The position numbers and the translations under genes were made by a program. A stretch of DNA of 64,000 nt, taken from assembly GCF_047496725.1 (NCBI RefSeq), contig NC_132977.1, positions 12,472,001 to 12,536,000 on the forward strand, written 5' to 3'. Each line of letters begins with the position of its first letter. The first letter of the stretch is position 1. This stretch comes from Anoplolepis gracilipes. Its lineage: Eukaryota > Arthropoda > Insecta > Hymenoptera > Formicidae. Below are positions 1-10,240 of the stretch, piece after piece. The notes below the pieces were generated by a model, which searched no databases, had not been told where the DNA came from, and was given only the letters and a program-made list of their open reading frames with translations.

Positions 1-276
1 TATCTTGGATATCTTATATCCGAAAAAGGCATTACACTATGCAAACGTCATATACAAGCGATTACAGATTTTCCTCAACCTAAAACCTTAAAAGAGTTGC
101 GAAATTTTCTCGGGTTAACAAATTACTTTCGCAGATTTATAAAAGATTATTCGCTAAAAACTAAACCGCTGAACATGTTAGTCAAAAAAGATAAAAAATT
201 TATCTTTAAGGAAAATTGTAAACAAGCGTTTATAAACCTAAAAAAAGAGCAAACCTCATCCCTCATATTGTGCATA
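1..276 (+). pseudogene. Ty3/gypsy pol fragment, reverse transcriptase to RNase H junction
   Basis: Reading from base 1 in frame 1 gives the end of a Ty3/gypsy reverse transcriptase. A YLGYLIS-type block is followed by the FLGLTNYFRRFI stretch and then the KPL..L.KK..KF.W-like connection domain that leads into RNase H. These enzymes copy retrotransposon RNA into DNA. The gene enters from outside the window and is cut at 277 by a foldback element. RNase H coding resumes at 1158, which shows a simple insertion. It is a fragment with no start codon. Sure of the family, not of the lineage. Confidence 0.85.
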
Positions 277-278
277 TA

Positions 279-1155
279 CAGGGTGGACCATTTTAATCCA
301 TCCAGTCGAATATCTCGAAAACCAAGCCCGGGAGAGAAAAATGTTTCAGACAAAAGTTGTATGGTTTCGAGGGGGGCATAAGATGGTACCATTGGTTTGA
401 CCTTGAAAAGTCATTTGAAGGTCACGTGAAGATCACTTCAAGTTTTTTAAATGGAACACCCTATATATTTTTACATATTGTTGTAGCTCATCTCGAGAGT
501 TTTCCAAAACATTTATGACAAAGTATTTTTCATTAAGTATTTTTTGAGTTATAAGGCTTCAAAGTTGCAGTATTTTGACATAAAATACAAGATATCTCTA
601 AAATATTCAGTTTTTGATTATCTTACTCTAATACTTTTATGCACAGAATAACGAGACGAATCAATTGGTGTAAAGAAAACACATAATTATGTTAAAGTAA
701 AAATGTGTAACTGTTAGTTGCAAATTCAGATTTTTACTTTGACATAATTATGTGTTTTAATTATGCCAATTGATTCGTCTCGTTATTCTATGCATAAAAG
801 TATTAGAGTAAGATAATCAAAAACTGAATATTTTAGAGATATCTTGTATTTTATGTCAAAATACTGCAACTTTGAAGCCTTATAACTTAAAAAATACTCA
901 ATGAAAAATACTTTGTCATAAGTGTTTTGGAAAGCTCTCGAGATGAGCTACAAGAATATGTAAAAATATATAGGGTGTCCCATTTAAAAAACTTGAGGTG
1001 ACCTTCACGTGACCTTCAAATGACTTTTCAAGGTCAAACCAATGGTACCATCTTATGGCTCCCTCAAAACCACACAACTTTTGTCTGATATATTTTTCTC
1101 TCCCGGGCTTGGTTTTCGAGATATTCGACTAAATGGATTAAAATGGTCCACCCTG
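279..1155. mobile_element. Foldback element A1, near-perfect palindrome, TA flanks
   Basis: The element begins CAGGGTGGACCATTTTAAT and ends with the reverse complement, CACCCTG, with TA directly outside each end. The left half (279 to about 690) is repeated inverted in the right half (about 745 to 1155), leaving a loop of roughly 50 bases. It has no coding capacity. Relatives lie at 26930-27423 and 31694-32463, with a worn remnant at 60150-60300. It is a gene-less DNA element inserted in the RNase H region of a gypsy pol gene. Confidence 0.85.
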
Positions 1156-1157
1156 TA

Positions 1158-1560
1158 TAATCCAGGTGCAGACACCGAATTTCATACTGACGCTAAGTTC
1201 GAATAATACATAGAGGTTCTAATAAACTGATACATGTAGATTGCTTGAGTCGCAATATTATGATTATAAATATCATTCATTTAGAAGACAAAATTATATA
1301 TAAACAATTGACCGATCAAAAGATTAAAAAATTAGCGGAAGAATTAGAAACGAAGAATCATAAATATTTTACGTTAATTAATGGCCTCGTTTCTTGAAAA
1401 TATAGAGATAAGCATTTATTTGTTGTTCTCGATAATATGATTAACAATATAATAAGGATCTATCATGATGATATAGGACACGTAGGAATAGATAAAACAG
1501 TACACGGTTTCTTAGGGAGTTATTGGTCCTCTTGTTTAAATAAAAGTGGTCAGGAACGCT
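1158..1560 (+). pseudogene. Ty3/gypsy pol fragment, RNase H remnant and integrase zinc domain
   Basis: After the foldback element the gypsy frame resumes with an RNase H TEFHTDA-type block (about 1175-1200). It then becomes degenerate, with several stops. Around 1440-1515 it shows the HHCC-side stretch of a gypsy integrase, with IYHDDIGHVGIDKTVHG. The copy stops in the SYW block at about 1547. The remainder of the integrase is found in the same frame at 40328. The last 13 bases before the break match 13 bases there, as expected of a target-site duplication. Confidence 0.75.
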
Positions 1561-2251
1561 TGTTGAATGGAATGAAATCTAATTAAGAATGTCAATGAAG
1601 GCTAAACCGAGCACATGTTTTTGGATAGAAGTGGTATATTTCTTCAATAATTACATATAAATGTGGTACGTTTCGGCACTACTAATACCTCTTCAGCCAC
1701 TTACTCAAAATCAGAAATAGTGTAATTCCTCGATTATAAAGTTTTGTAAACAGAAATGTTTCCTATACTGCTGAGGATCATGAAGTGTTAAAATGCTACA
1801 AACTAACACAGATTTGTTAAGGAACACCTGACATTATTTTTACCAAAGCAGACAAAGGAAACATTACAGTGGCAATGAATAAAGGTTCATATGTAACTGA
1901 AATGACCAATGTGTTATCGGACAGTGATACTTATGTGATGGTCAAAAGAAATCCCATCGCAAAAATTGAAACGGAATTAACCACAATTCTTAAAAATCGT
2001 TCAATAATGACTATATCACTAAATAGCAATATCATTGATTGAAGATTAGTGACGCGTTATTACCGAAAGCTTATGGCCTCCCCAAAATTCATAAGCCTGG
2101 ACATCCGTTAAAAATTATAGTTTCATCGATTAACAGCCCACTTTATCACATTGCTAAACATATACACAGAGTTTTTGTTCGTTTTAGCAGAGGTTTTCTT
2201 TGAAAAAAATAGTTACTGAGTGATTAACAGAATAACTATGTTTATTGGAAC
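1561..2251 (+). pseudogene. Penelope-like element, terminal repeat and start of reverse transcriptase
   Basis: Bases 1570-1700 match the reverse complement of 40205-40340 and are probably the pseudo-LTR of a Penelope-like element (PLE). From about 1825 the plus strand reads TKADKGNITVAMNK, then a KAYGLPKIHKPGHPLKIIVSSINSPLY-type stretch (frameshifted near 2040), which is the N-terminal part of a PLE reverse transcriptase. The frame breaks several times and ends at a TGTTACG unit at 2252. The downstream RT core at 22991 fits as its continuation. Confidence 0.7.
1664..1698 (-). ncRNA. Hammerhead-ribozyme-like core in PLE terminal repeat
   Basis: On the minus strand the order is CTGAAGA, a five-pair hairpin (two of the pairs are G-T), then GAAACGT. 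This is the conserved strand order CUGANGA, stem II, GAAA of a hammerhead ribozyme. Penelope-like elements are known to carry such ribozymes in their pseudo-LTRs. I could not assign stem I, stem III and the cleavage triplet by eye, so activity is unproven. Confidence 0.4.
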
Positions 2252-2929
<678 letters not shown>

Positions 2930-3119
2930 TTAGTGCGGAGGACGTCAATCAAAATAGAGAAGGCAGAGAGACTCTACTATTAAATTTTAAATTCTGATTG
3001 GAAGTTTATAATGATCTTTTAAAATAAAAGAAAAGGAATGCAAAATAAAGAAGTGTGTAAGTGTGTTAAGGAGTAGATTTAAATTCATTGAAAATGTTAT
3101 CCGTGTTTAGTGGGCGGTA
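2930..3119. other. Sequence following the LTR-like unit, no gene
   Basis: The first ~65 bases (TTAGTGCGGAGGACGTC onward) match the sequence next to the related LTR-like end at 48337-48300 on the other strand, so they are probably the internal leader of that element. The remainder up to the Polinton is AT-rich, with no recognised frame. Confidence 0.45.
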
Positions 3120-3125
3120 CACTTC
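3120..3125. other. Target-site duplication of the Polinton, left copy
   Basis: CACTTC precedes the AGT terminus here and follows the ACT terminus at 21885-21890. It is an exact 6-bp repeat, the length generated by Polinton integrases. Confidence 0.9.
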
Positions 3126-4493
3126 AGTAGATAATATAAGAGAGTTCTAATCCAGGGATATGAGGGGGGGTTGAGGTAAGCGGGGGAGGACGAGGCGAGG
3201 TACCTCGCCCCCCGTACTGACTGGGGGGGGCAAATGTCCCCCTAGACTGAAGGGGAAGAGGGAAGTACCAAATGTCCCCCCAGATTGAGGGGGGAAGGAT
3301 GGTACCAAACACCCCCCTCCCCTGATTGAGAGGGGAGAGGGGGAGGGGGGAGGCATACATATGGTTCCGCACGTGGAGGGAGTGTCCTCTCCGACTGACT
3401 GCGGAGGTCTGATGGTGAGAGAGGAATGTCAACTGTTATAGATAGAATAATCACCCCATTCTGTTTATCCATAACGTATATTTGCAATAAATAATTACGT
3501 TTGCAACGCGGTAGAGGGAGACGGTGCGATAGGCGTTCGCAACGCGTTAGAGGGAGACGGTGCGATAGGCGTTCTATATAGCGTAGGACAAGGAGAGTAT
3601 GACGTGGTGTGAAAAGGAAAGCGCTATATGTGTATGACAAGGGAGTGCATGATGATAGGAAAAGGAGGACATGATGGTAAGAAAAGGAGAGCATGATGGT
3701 AGGAAAAGGAGATATGAGTGCGAGAGAAAAGAATAGAGAGGAAGAAGGATAGCGAGAAGGAGAGCGTGTTATGGGGTGCGAGAGAAAGAATAGAGAGAAA
3801 GGAGGATAGCGGAGGCGCGATAAGACGGAGGCTAAGGCGTACGCGAGAAAAAAGATAATTTTTGCATGTTAAGTTTTTTTTTTATAATATTAAATGTTAT
3901 CTTATTATCTAATTATATCTAATACAGAGGAAGAAGGATGGGATAGATGATGAAGGTGGATAAGTAATAATATATATAAATATATATAAGTTTAACATAA
4001 ATTTTATTTAAAAAGTGTGTATGTGTATACATATAAAGTGTGTGTGTTTTAAAATTAAAAAAGAATAGAAATTGTAATAGAAAATTTAAAAAATTAAAAT
4101 AGTTATATGTTTAAATATAAAAATATAAAAAAGAATTAAAATTATAGTAGAAAATTTAAAAAATTAAAAATTTGTAGGGGCGATGGAAACTCGTCATAGC
4201 TGCGTCTGTAACAGGAAAAAAAAACATTTTTATTAGTACTTTTAAAAATATTTTCTAAAATGATAAAAATTATAAATACTCACAATCTATTCGGAGTCTC
4301 TCTCATCTGACAACCTGGAGTCCTCCTGCAGAGTTTCGAGGAGCCACGGTTCCTCTGTCTCCCACACCTCATACGGAAGCTCACCAAAGAGTTTCCGCAA
4401 ACAAAGACGATCCTCGTTAAACTGAGGAGTCACTTCCTCGCACCTCCGGTTCTCGGGAGTGTCACCCCAAAGATCGTTACGCACCCATGCGTA
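3126..4493. repeat. Left terminal inverted repeat of the Polinton
   Basis: This arm pairs with 20526-21884. It contains a G/C-homopolymer-rich outer part with GAGGTACCTC palindromes (3150-3360), a polypurine repeat module (3500-3860), an AT-rich part, an intron-like segment and the end of a protein-coding exon. The arms differ by scattered substitutions, a longer CA run in the right arm and a 19-bp gap in the right arm between two GGGTG repeats. The coding exon of the left-end gene therefore extends into the repeat. Confidence 0.92.
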
Positions 4494-5270
4494 TAATTCT
4501 CTCTCGTGGCGCCGGAACATCCTTTTAATTTGTCTATCATAAATATTTACAAATCCCTTAATTTTTACATCAGCCTGTGACTCGTACTGTAAAAAAAAAA
4601 ACATTATTATTATTATTAGTACTATTAGTAACGCTATTAGTACCAATATTATTTAAAAAAATAAATACTTACGTTTTTAAATGCTACTATATTTAGCACA
4701 ACTCTTATTAATTCATGTGCGAGATCCCTCATCGTCCTTGCCAAATAACGCCAGTTTTGAGTAAAAATTATATCCACTAACGAACACATCTCGTGGTGTG
4801 GCATCCTTAAAACTTGCGCACTTTAGTCGTTCACAGACTAACACAATCCTGATGAAAGTTCTAACGGAGTTAGCCAACGTTTCGGGAAAGAAAAGTAGGG
4901 GATGTGTAGCAGCATCTAGGCTTAAATTACGCAGCGAGGTCGATAGACAGAAGATCCTTTGAGCCTTTTTCAGTTTTTTTTTCAACACATGTGTGTGTGT
5001 ATTAAATGAGTTATGTACAAATCGCTTTCTTCTTTCTTCTAAAAAGGCTTTCCTTCTTATTCTTTTTACCAGTCGCAGTCTCATTTTTTTAAGATGTCTC
5101 ATTTCCGGAATATGTTTTAATCGCGTACGTTCTATATCGGTATTTTCATCGATCACATCACATAACAAATCTATTTCGTCACGGATCTCGAAAAACAGTT
5201 CTAACGATCTTGTATAAGTCTTTGGTAAACCAATTTCACGATTTTGTAAAAATTGCACTACAGAATTCAT
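4287..5270 (-). pseudogene. Polinton left-end spliced gene, function unknown, frameshifted
   Basis: An ORF from 5270 to 4713 starts MNSVVQFLQNREIG and has a basic middle (KKMRLRLVKRIRRK). Its frame closes at 4713. A second frame entered near 4755 (FTQNWRYLARTM) runs on to a splice donor GTAAGT at 4672. It rejoins in phase after a polypyrimidine-CAG acceptor at 4587 and ends at 4287 with an acidic tail (SRLSDERDSE). The simplest reading is one gene of about 285 codons with a single-base frameshift near 4755 and an 86-nt intron. Two overlapping genes are the alternative. A second intron-like stretch (GTGAGT to TTACAG) follows the stop. I do not recognise the family. The last exon lies in the terminal repeat. 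Confidence 0.6.
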
Positions 5271-5326
5271 GGCACTACCGAAGGCGTTGTAGTTTATGCG
5301 ATACTAAACTATTCAAAAGCTCGAGC

Positions 5327-5513
5327 GCCGTGTGTGCGGCTGTCGTATGATGAAATCTAATCAAATGTATACAACGATTGAAATATTCGGTTACAAATGT
5401 ATACGACAAAGCGTGAGATAAAATTTTTGGCTAAATGATAACATAAACAGACCGTCGACAGTACGAATGTTTGCGCTAAAGAATAACATGCCGCATAGTG
5501 GGTGGGCATTATC
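5327..5513. repeat. Inner inverted repeat, left copy
   Basis: This stretch pairs as reverse complement with 18401-18624 at high identity. It lies just upstream of the leftward gene starting at 5270, and its partner lies just upstream of the rightward gene starting at 18807. Between repeat and gene both sides also keep a GATACTAAACTATT block. Position and conservation suggest a shared promoter and leader. This copy has one copy of a 41-bp unit that is tandemly doubled on the right. Confidence 0.8.
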
Positions 5514-5544
5514 ATGTATATTCGACTATAAATATAAATAATAA

Positions 5545-5850
5545 ATATAATCAGGCGTTCTATAGTACGATGTGGTGTATGTACAGGACAAGGAGTGTAT
5601 GATGATGATGATGATAAGAAAAGGAGAGCACAATGGTAGGAAAAGGAGATATGGGTGCGAGAGACAGAATAGAGAGGAAGAACAGCGCGCATGGTGAGAG
5701 AAAGAATAGAGAGGAAGGAGAGCGCGCATGGTGAGAAAAGGACAGCGCTATAGACGTAGGACAAGGAGAGTATGATGTGTAAGGAAAGGAGAGAGCATGA
5801 TGGTAAGGAAAGAAGGTGACAGTAAAAGAAATATAAATGTATAAAAATTC
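5545..5850. repeat. Polypurine repeat module, copy 2
   Basis: Repeats of the type TAGGACAAGGAGAGTATGATG and GGAAAAGGAGA resemble the module in the terminal repeat (about 3500-3860) and a third copy at 8845-9240. Long minus-strand frames rich in Ser, Leu and His across it are a composition effect. It fills the gap between the left-end gene and the 172-aa gene. Confidence 0.7.
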
Positions 5851-5917
5851 CAAATTTATTTAAAATTAAAAAAATTTAATTACAGAATGTAGAAAATAAT
5901 ACTTGAACTATAGTTTT

Positions 5918-6436
5918 TTAATGTAAATATGGGTTGATTGAACCTTCATGATGATGATTCGACCACCAATTGAATATTTTAAATACATTTTGTAAAGTGC
6001 AATTTCGTACATGTCTATCGCAACGCAGAGTAGCATCTAATTTATCTAAAGCAGGAACGTCATCATAGTCGTTATCCAATGTCTCGATAATAAGACCGAT
6101 TCTCGCATCGTCTTCCAGTAAATTTTTTAACCATTCTCGTTTTTCATGTCCTTTGACATACACTCGAGAAGATGTATCTTTCAACGTCACAGCCTCAGTG
6201 ATTAAACGTTTAGCCATGTAGTATGGAACGTTTCCATCCCATTGCAGATTGTGATGTTTTCTAACCAACCATGCAACCTGAGATCTCTCAGACCTCGTGA
6301 GCAAACGGAATGGTGTAAGACTCGTAAAAATATAATGAGACAGTACAGATCCTTGAGTCAGAATCGCAATTTCTTTCACGATAAATTTTTTATCGATAAT
6401 AAATCCTTGAAGATCCACAAACGTTGGCACAACCAT
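5918..6436 (-). CDS. Conserved Polinton-associated 172-aa protein, possible RNase H-fold domain
   Basis: The protein starts MVVPTFVDLQGF. It carries blocks I recognise from a family common in insect Polintons and insect genomes: VDLQGF near the N-terminus, FIVKEIAIL, RKHHNLQWDGNVPY in the middle, VYVKG.EKREWL, and a CDRH....CTLQNVFKIFNWW end. The D-x-Q opening and Cys/His end recall DEDD-type exonuclease-like folds, but the usual acidic set is not complete, so enzymatic activity is doubtful. The frame is intact with an ATG start, and it lies downstream of the capsid genes on the same strand. The family call is from memory of the motifs and the function is unproven. Confidence 0.65.
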   Translation of the reverse strand: MVVPTFVDLQGFIIDKKFIVKEIAILTQGSVLSHYIFTSLTPFRLLTRSERSQVAWLVRKHHNLQWDGNVPYYMAKRLITEAVTLKDTSSRVYVKGHEKREWLKNLLEDDARIGLIIETLDNDYDDVPALDKLDATLRCDRHVRNCTLQNVFKIFNWWSNHHHEGSINPYLH

Positions 6437-6605
6437 AATGAAGAGATATTAGCGAGAACTACGACGACGAACGACTGACGTTAATCATTGAGTATCGCAA
6501 GTTTTTATGTTATATGATCCGGTATGCGATTCTTCAATTTCGTTTACAGAAGAATCGAACGTTGGTTGGTTGGTTGATAAGACGAGCGTTCCTGCTCGTG
6601 TTGAT

Positions 6606-7799
6606 TCATGTAATTTTACGTACTACGTTCGTTAGAGGATTGTATTCGACAACGCGATCATGCAAAATGAGACAATAAGCGGTAGTGTTTGCCGGTACAT
6701 TTTCCTTACAATCAAATTCTATTCTTACGTCTACGGTAGCATTTTTCACCAATTCGTTTTGTCGAGAACAATCGATGATTACAAACGGACCGTAAAATAG
6801 AAACAGTGAGACGGTGAGGCTCGGTTCGAGGTACTCGTATCCGTAATAGTTTTTGCAGAAACGCGCGTACATGTCGTATAGAATCGACCATCTGTTTTTA
6901 TCGAAATCCAGATTCATGTCGTCGTACGGATAACATTCCGAGTTCAAATAAAGTTTCACGTTTGTTAATTTGCAGTCGTCGAATTTACTCATATCCTCGA
7001 GCATAACATTCTTCCGACCTGTCTGCAGAGCAAAGATAACGTATCGTGGTTTCTCCAGCTGAGTCGCGGTCTTAATGGCCCAAGAATGCTTGGTTGTACG
7101 CTGCAACAGCGGGAACTCGTACAGATCCCACGAGCGAAAACCCATGCTGAGGTAGCATCCGCTTTCCAGAGCGCGCAGCATAGACAGCTTCTTAATTTCA
7201 CTCAACAGCACATGTGGCATTCGCCATTGTATCTTGAATATGTTGATCACAGGCTCCACCGTCGAAGCTCCAACCAGACAATTGTTGTCATTGAGCGATC
7301 GTATTAAGATCAACTCGTGACGAGCGTTAATGCGTCTGTAATCCTCGCAAAATCCCAATAACATGTAGAGCGGTACGCAAAAATTAAAGTGTCCATTTAC
7401 AGTAGTTGGATCACTCCAACCAGCATTTCTCATAATCACGCTTTTATCGGATGATATTGTTACATAGTTTTTGAGCATACTCGTTATTCCCACGTTTCTG
7501 TTGCGATCAATCTCCACGCCATTGAGTTCGTATCGAATCTCGTCAAACATAAATGCTACGCAATTATTTTGCAGTACCACATTAGATCCGTCAGTTGGAT
7601 TGTTTATCTTCAATTCTCCCTCGATGTATAAGAAACTCTCGTACGGCAATGTATACAGATCCTGTTGTTGTAAGGGTATTCTTATCTCGTCACTGTGTCC
7701 GAACGTTGTGTTGACGAATGGGTTGTATGCGTGAGTCTCAATCTTGACGATGCGATCGTCAAAGATCGGTTCGTCCGCGATGTTGAGAATGTCAGTCAT
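6606..7799 (-). CDS. Polinton major capsid protein (double jelly-roll type)
   Basis: This 397-residue intact frame starts MTDILNIADEP. Diagnostic blocks of the insect Polinton capsid family are visible: DEIRIPLQQQDLYTLPYES FLYIEG (residues about 37-60), FRSWDLYEFPLLQRTTKHSW, QLEKPRYVIFALQT, VKLYLNSECYPYDDMNLDF, and the end AYCLILHDRVVEYNPLTN. The family forms the hexon-like shell unit, two stacked jelly rolls per chain, in the predicted Polinton particle. It lies 12 bases from the 57-aa gene and close to the penton gene, consistent with a late structural cluster read leftward. No stop or frameshift is seen. Confidence 0.85.
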   Translation of the reverse strand: MTDILNIADEPIFDDRIVKIETHAYNPFVNTTFGHSDEIRIPLQQQDLYTLPYESFLYIEGELKINNPTDGSNVVLQNNCVAFMFDEIRYELNGVEIDRNRNVGITSMLKNYVTISSDKSVIMRNAGWSDPTTVNGHFNFCVPLYMLLGFCEDYRRINARHELILIRSLNDNNCLVGASTVEPVINIFKIQWRMPHVLLSEIKKLSMLRALESGCYLSMGFRSWDLYEFPLLQRTTKHSWAIKTATQLEKPRYVIFALQTGRKNVMLEDMSKFDDCKLTNVKLYLNSECYPYDDMNLDFDKNRWSILYDMYARFCKNYYGYEYLEPSLTVSLFLFYGPFVIIDCSRQNELVKNATVDVRIEFDCKENVPANTTAYCLILHDRVVEYNPLTNVVRKIT

Positions 7800-7811
7800 C
7801 GTTCAAATGTT

Positions 7812-7985
7812 TCACACCGCGAATCCCAAAGATTGTAAAAACGCAACGTTTGATGCGTTCAATTTCTTTTTCTTAGCGCAAGATGATTGCGTATTAGCAA
7901 ATCTCGATGTTGTTGTTGTTGTTGTCACGGGCGTCGTAAAAATTGTGTTGTCTCTCACGTCTTTCGATCCGTTCAGTACGAGCAT
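7812..7985 (-). CDS. Small 57-aa protein between penton and capsid genes
   Basis: The minus strand reads from ATG at 7985 to TGA at 7814-7812. It begins MLVLNGSKDVRDNT, has a short threonine run and a KKKK stretch, and ends NVAFLQSLGFAV. It sits 6 bases after the penton gene stop and 12 bases before the capsid start, so it fits the same transcription unit. A basic centre with a conserved-looking FLxSLGF tail resembles the short basic core or maturation peptides of Polinton and adenovirus-like particles. That role is inference. The CAA/ACA tract at 7905-7930 codes for the threonine run. Confidence 0.6.
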   Translation of the reverse strand: MLVLNGSKDVRDNTIFTTPVTTTTTTSRFANTQSSCAKKKKLNASNVAFLQSLGFAV

Positions 7986-7991
7986 CACACG

Positions 7992-8756
7992 CTAATTTTG
8001 TCGCCGTCGTACATGCACTCTAATAGTGATCTCTTCTCCTCGAAAATCTAGTAATCGTCCTTCCTGATCGACAACGCGTAACGTTAAATCCGTAATGCTC
8101 TGTACGATGATCGGTAGGTAAATGATGTGCACCGGTGTTTCCGATATCTTATATCCTGGTGGGACCCTCGGTGAAAATTCATGTATCGTATGAACCAGTT
8201 TACCGTTGTTGTACGCACCCGCGGTGACATTACATTCAACGCGGATAATGTTCACGTTGATAATGTTAATCGGCACGTCCGACTCGTACCATTTTCGCGG
8301 CTGCAGTATACGGTTCGAGAATCCTAGCAGCGATCCAATGTTGTTAGGCTTGCTAAAATTTATTCTGTAGGCGCATTTGATCTCGCTCCGCATGGTATTG
8401 TAATTAGCGCGGAGCACTATCGGCCATTCTCCAGCCTCGAAGTCATCGTCGTCAGTTTGTTTTTTATCACCATCACGAACTGTGTGTTGCAAACGTTTTC
8501 GTGAAATTGTTTTTTTCAAAAATTCATGTATCGCTTGCAACTCGTACAATCCCTCGGGAATCGTAATTTCCGCATCGTCTTTGCCAAAATAAAATTTATT
8601 ATTCGAGGAATTCACGTTCGATATCGTGTGATAACTCTCAAAATCCGCTAGACCGAGTTCGTATTCACCATCGCTTAAATCTACGGTGGGCGAGTAATTT
8701 GCCGCGAGAACGCTGCTCTTCCCAGTCAGCGTGAATGTCATAGACATGTTGACCAA
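7992..8756 (-). CDS. Polinton minor capsid (penton-like) protein, single jelly roll
   Basis: The 254-residue intact frame starts MVNMSMTFTLTGKSS. It shows the typical blocks of this family: early NYSPTVDLSDGEYELGLADF, GSLLGFSNRIL in the middle, and the C-terminal run INIINVNIIRVECNVTAGAY, HEFSPRVPPGYKI and ITDLTLRVVDQEGRLLDFRGE. These proteins cap the five-fold vertices. The typical target line of this family, residues about 215-245, reads cleanly. It is the first gene of the structural cluster after the disrupted protease. Confidence 0.83.
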   Translation of the reverse strand: MVNMSMTFTLTGKSSVLAANYSPTVDLSDGEYELGLADFESYHTISNVNSSNNKFYFGKDDAEITIPEGLYELQAIHEFLKKTISRKRLQHTVRDGDKKQTDDDDFEAGEWPIVLRANYNTMRSEIKCAYRINFSKPNNIGSLLGFSNRILQPRKWYESDVPINIINVNIIRVECNVTAGAYNNGKLVHTIHEFSPRVPPGYKISETPVHIIYLPIIVQSITDLTLRVVDQEGRLLDFRGEEITIRVHVRRRQN

Positions 8757-8797
8757 ACTGTTTAACGAATACTAAATTAAATAGCGCAATGTATGTC

Positions 8798-8843
8798 TTT
8801 AAATTTGCGTGCATCGACCACTCGGAGAAACTGCAAGCACAAT
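8798..8843. repeat. Displaced copy of the protease 3' end (46-bp direct repeat)
   Basis: These bases match 9241-9286 with about three differences. Read on the minus strand they encode the end of the protease (CLQFLR-type) and continue to a stop at about 8770. The repeat module at 8844-9240 lies between the two copies, so the module was added inside the protease end with duplication of 46 bases. Confidence 0.8.
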
Positions 8844-9240
8844 AGAGCGTATGACAAGGAGAGTACGACGTGGTGTAAGAAGGAAGGCGCTATAGACGTA
8901 GGACAAGGAGAGCATGATGGTGGGAAAAGGGCAGCGCTATAGGCGTAGGACAAGGAGAGTATGATGTGTAAGGAAAGGAGAGAGAGAGAGAGAGCAAAGG
9001 AGAAGGCTGCAGTAAAAGAAATATAAACGTAACTTATTAAGATATTAAAAGTATTCTTGACACATTTCCAATAAACTATACATTTCGATTAAAAAATATA
9101 TCAATGTAACTTATTATTATTATATAATATACAGGAAGAAGGATAGGATTTTATAAAGAAGATACATAGCGATATATATGTTTAATATATAATTTTTATT
9201 CAAAATGTGTTTTCATAGATATAATGTGTATGTGTTAAAA
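8844..9240. repeat. Polypurine repeat module, copy 3
   Basis: TAGGACAAGGAGAG repeats, a (GA)n tract at about 8978-8994 and an AT-rich tail (9060-9240, including a GGAAGAAGGATAGGAT block) follow the same order as the terminal-repeat segment 3560-4030. No gene was seen. It separates the protease body from its original end. Confidence 0.75.
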
Positions 9241-9650
9241 TTTAAATTCGCGTGCATCGACCGTTCGGAGAAACTGCAAGCACAATTGTCCGCAGATGCT
9301 TTGATTATAAGTTTGATAGGATGTATGATTATAATTTTTGACACATTTAAATATCGTATCAATTCATTCGGCAGGCGAAGATTGCCAAAACTGTCAAAAT
9401 ATATAGCGCGATTCCCTCTCTTTGCATACGCTACCCAGTGAGTACCCGAGCCTTTAGCGTTATCCAAATTTATGATGCCGCTCTCGTTTCGATATATACC
9501 GCCGATCGGTAATGAGTCACGCATAAAAACACCTCTAAAATACGGAATGCGCATACGTTTTGCTAGTTGCAGCAGTTGTACGTTGGTAGTTGCACCCTCT
9601 GGCATTTTTAGTGTCTCTTTGACGTTTTTTTTTTTCTTCTTCTTTCTCAT
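9235..9650 (-). pseudogene. Adenain-like cysteine protease (maturation protease), frameshifted
   Basis: The frame opens at 9650 (MRKKKKKK, a lysine-rich start) and shows IPYFRGVFMRD, NLDNAKGSGTHWVAYAK with catalytic His71, and YFDSFG with Asp86. The catalytic-cysteine block (ICGQLCLQFL, about 9262-9294) is in another frame, so a one-base change near 9320-9335 separates it from the body. The displayed frame ends in unrelated residues. In addition a repeat module has been inserted at the 3' end. The family cleaves capsid precursors. The start overlaps the upstream phospholipase gene stop as ATGA. It is probably inactive. Confidence 0.8.
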
Positions 9651-10240
9651 TGAGACTCCTCATCGTATTTGTATGGCGCGAGATACAATCCGCGACTTTC
9701 CATGGCGCGATTGTGACGTAGCATCTCTTGAAACTGACGTTGCGTAGCTTTTCCGTCGTTTACCATCTTCGCTACACTAGCCGCTCCACCAATCAGAGAT
9801 CCGAGAGCACCCAACACTGGTAGAATCGGTAATACGCCTCCGCGTTTCGCTACCGGAAGTATTCGTTTTTTCGTAATCTTTTTCTTCGTCGACGACTTTT
9901 TCATCCCCATACCCATTTTCGTCTTTGCTTTCATGACCGTCCAAACGGCCGTGGCGGCTGCTCTTTCGCCAAAATTCGAATCTTTCGCGGTAATACGTTC
10001 TCGCGCCCTCGCAGCTAGTATACTATCCGCTACGTGTCGTTCGCCGAGGTTGTTGCTTTGCGAGTAAGCTAAATCGTGTTCGCGACACGCGACGTCCAAT
10101 GGGTTGATGCCTCTAATCAATCGTTCTTGTAAACGAGTTCCCGGTCCGCAAAACTGATATGCAGGAATATGTAATTCGATAGGGAGTGCATTTATCGCGC
10201 GATTCCACAGACCACAGCCTCTTACGGTTTTCGCTGACAT
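9647..10240 (-). CDS. Phospholipase A2-domain protein with C-terminal hydrophobic segment
   Basis: The 197-residue intact frame starts MSAKTVRGCGLWNRAIN. Residues 28-35 read YQFCGPGT (calcium loop) and residues 52-59 CREHDLAY (His55-Asp56 catalytic pair), the pattern of parvovirus-type and Polinton PLA2 domains. A Lys-rich region (about 104-130) and a Gly/Ala hydrophobic segment (about 137-160, VLGALGSLIGGAAS) follow. Such proteins are thought to help particles cross membranes, and the hydrophobic tail resembles a core or membrane-lytic peptide. The stop overlaps the protease start by four bases, so the two are probably co-expressed. The upstream 86-aa frame overlaps its start by 19 bases. 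Confidence 0.8.
   Translation of the reverse strand: MSAKTVRGCGLWNRAINALPIELHIPAYQFCGPGTRLQERLIRGINPLDVACREHDLAYSQSNNLGERHVADSILAARARERITAKDSNFGERAAATAVWTVMKAKTKMGMGMKKSSTKKKITKKRILPVAKRGGVLPILPVLGALGSLIGGAASVAKMVNDGKATQRQFQEMLRHNRAMESRGLYLAPYKYDEESQ

Noticed and set aside
5357..5853. Minus-strand frames of 67-135 residues rich in Ser, Leu and Tyr
   Set aside because: They lie in the polypurine repeat module and inner inverted repeat and have repeat-driven composition.
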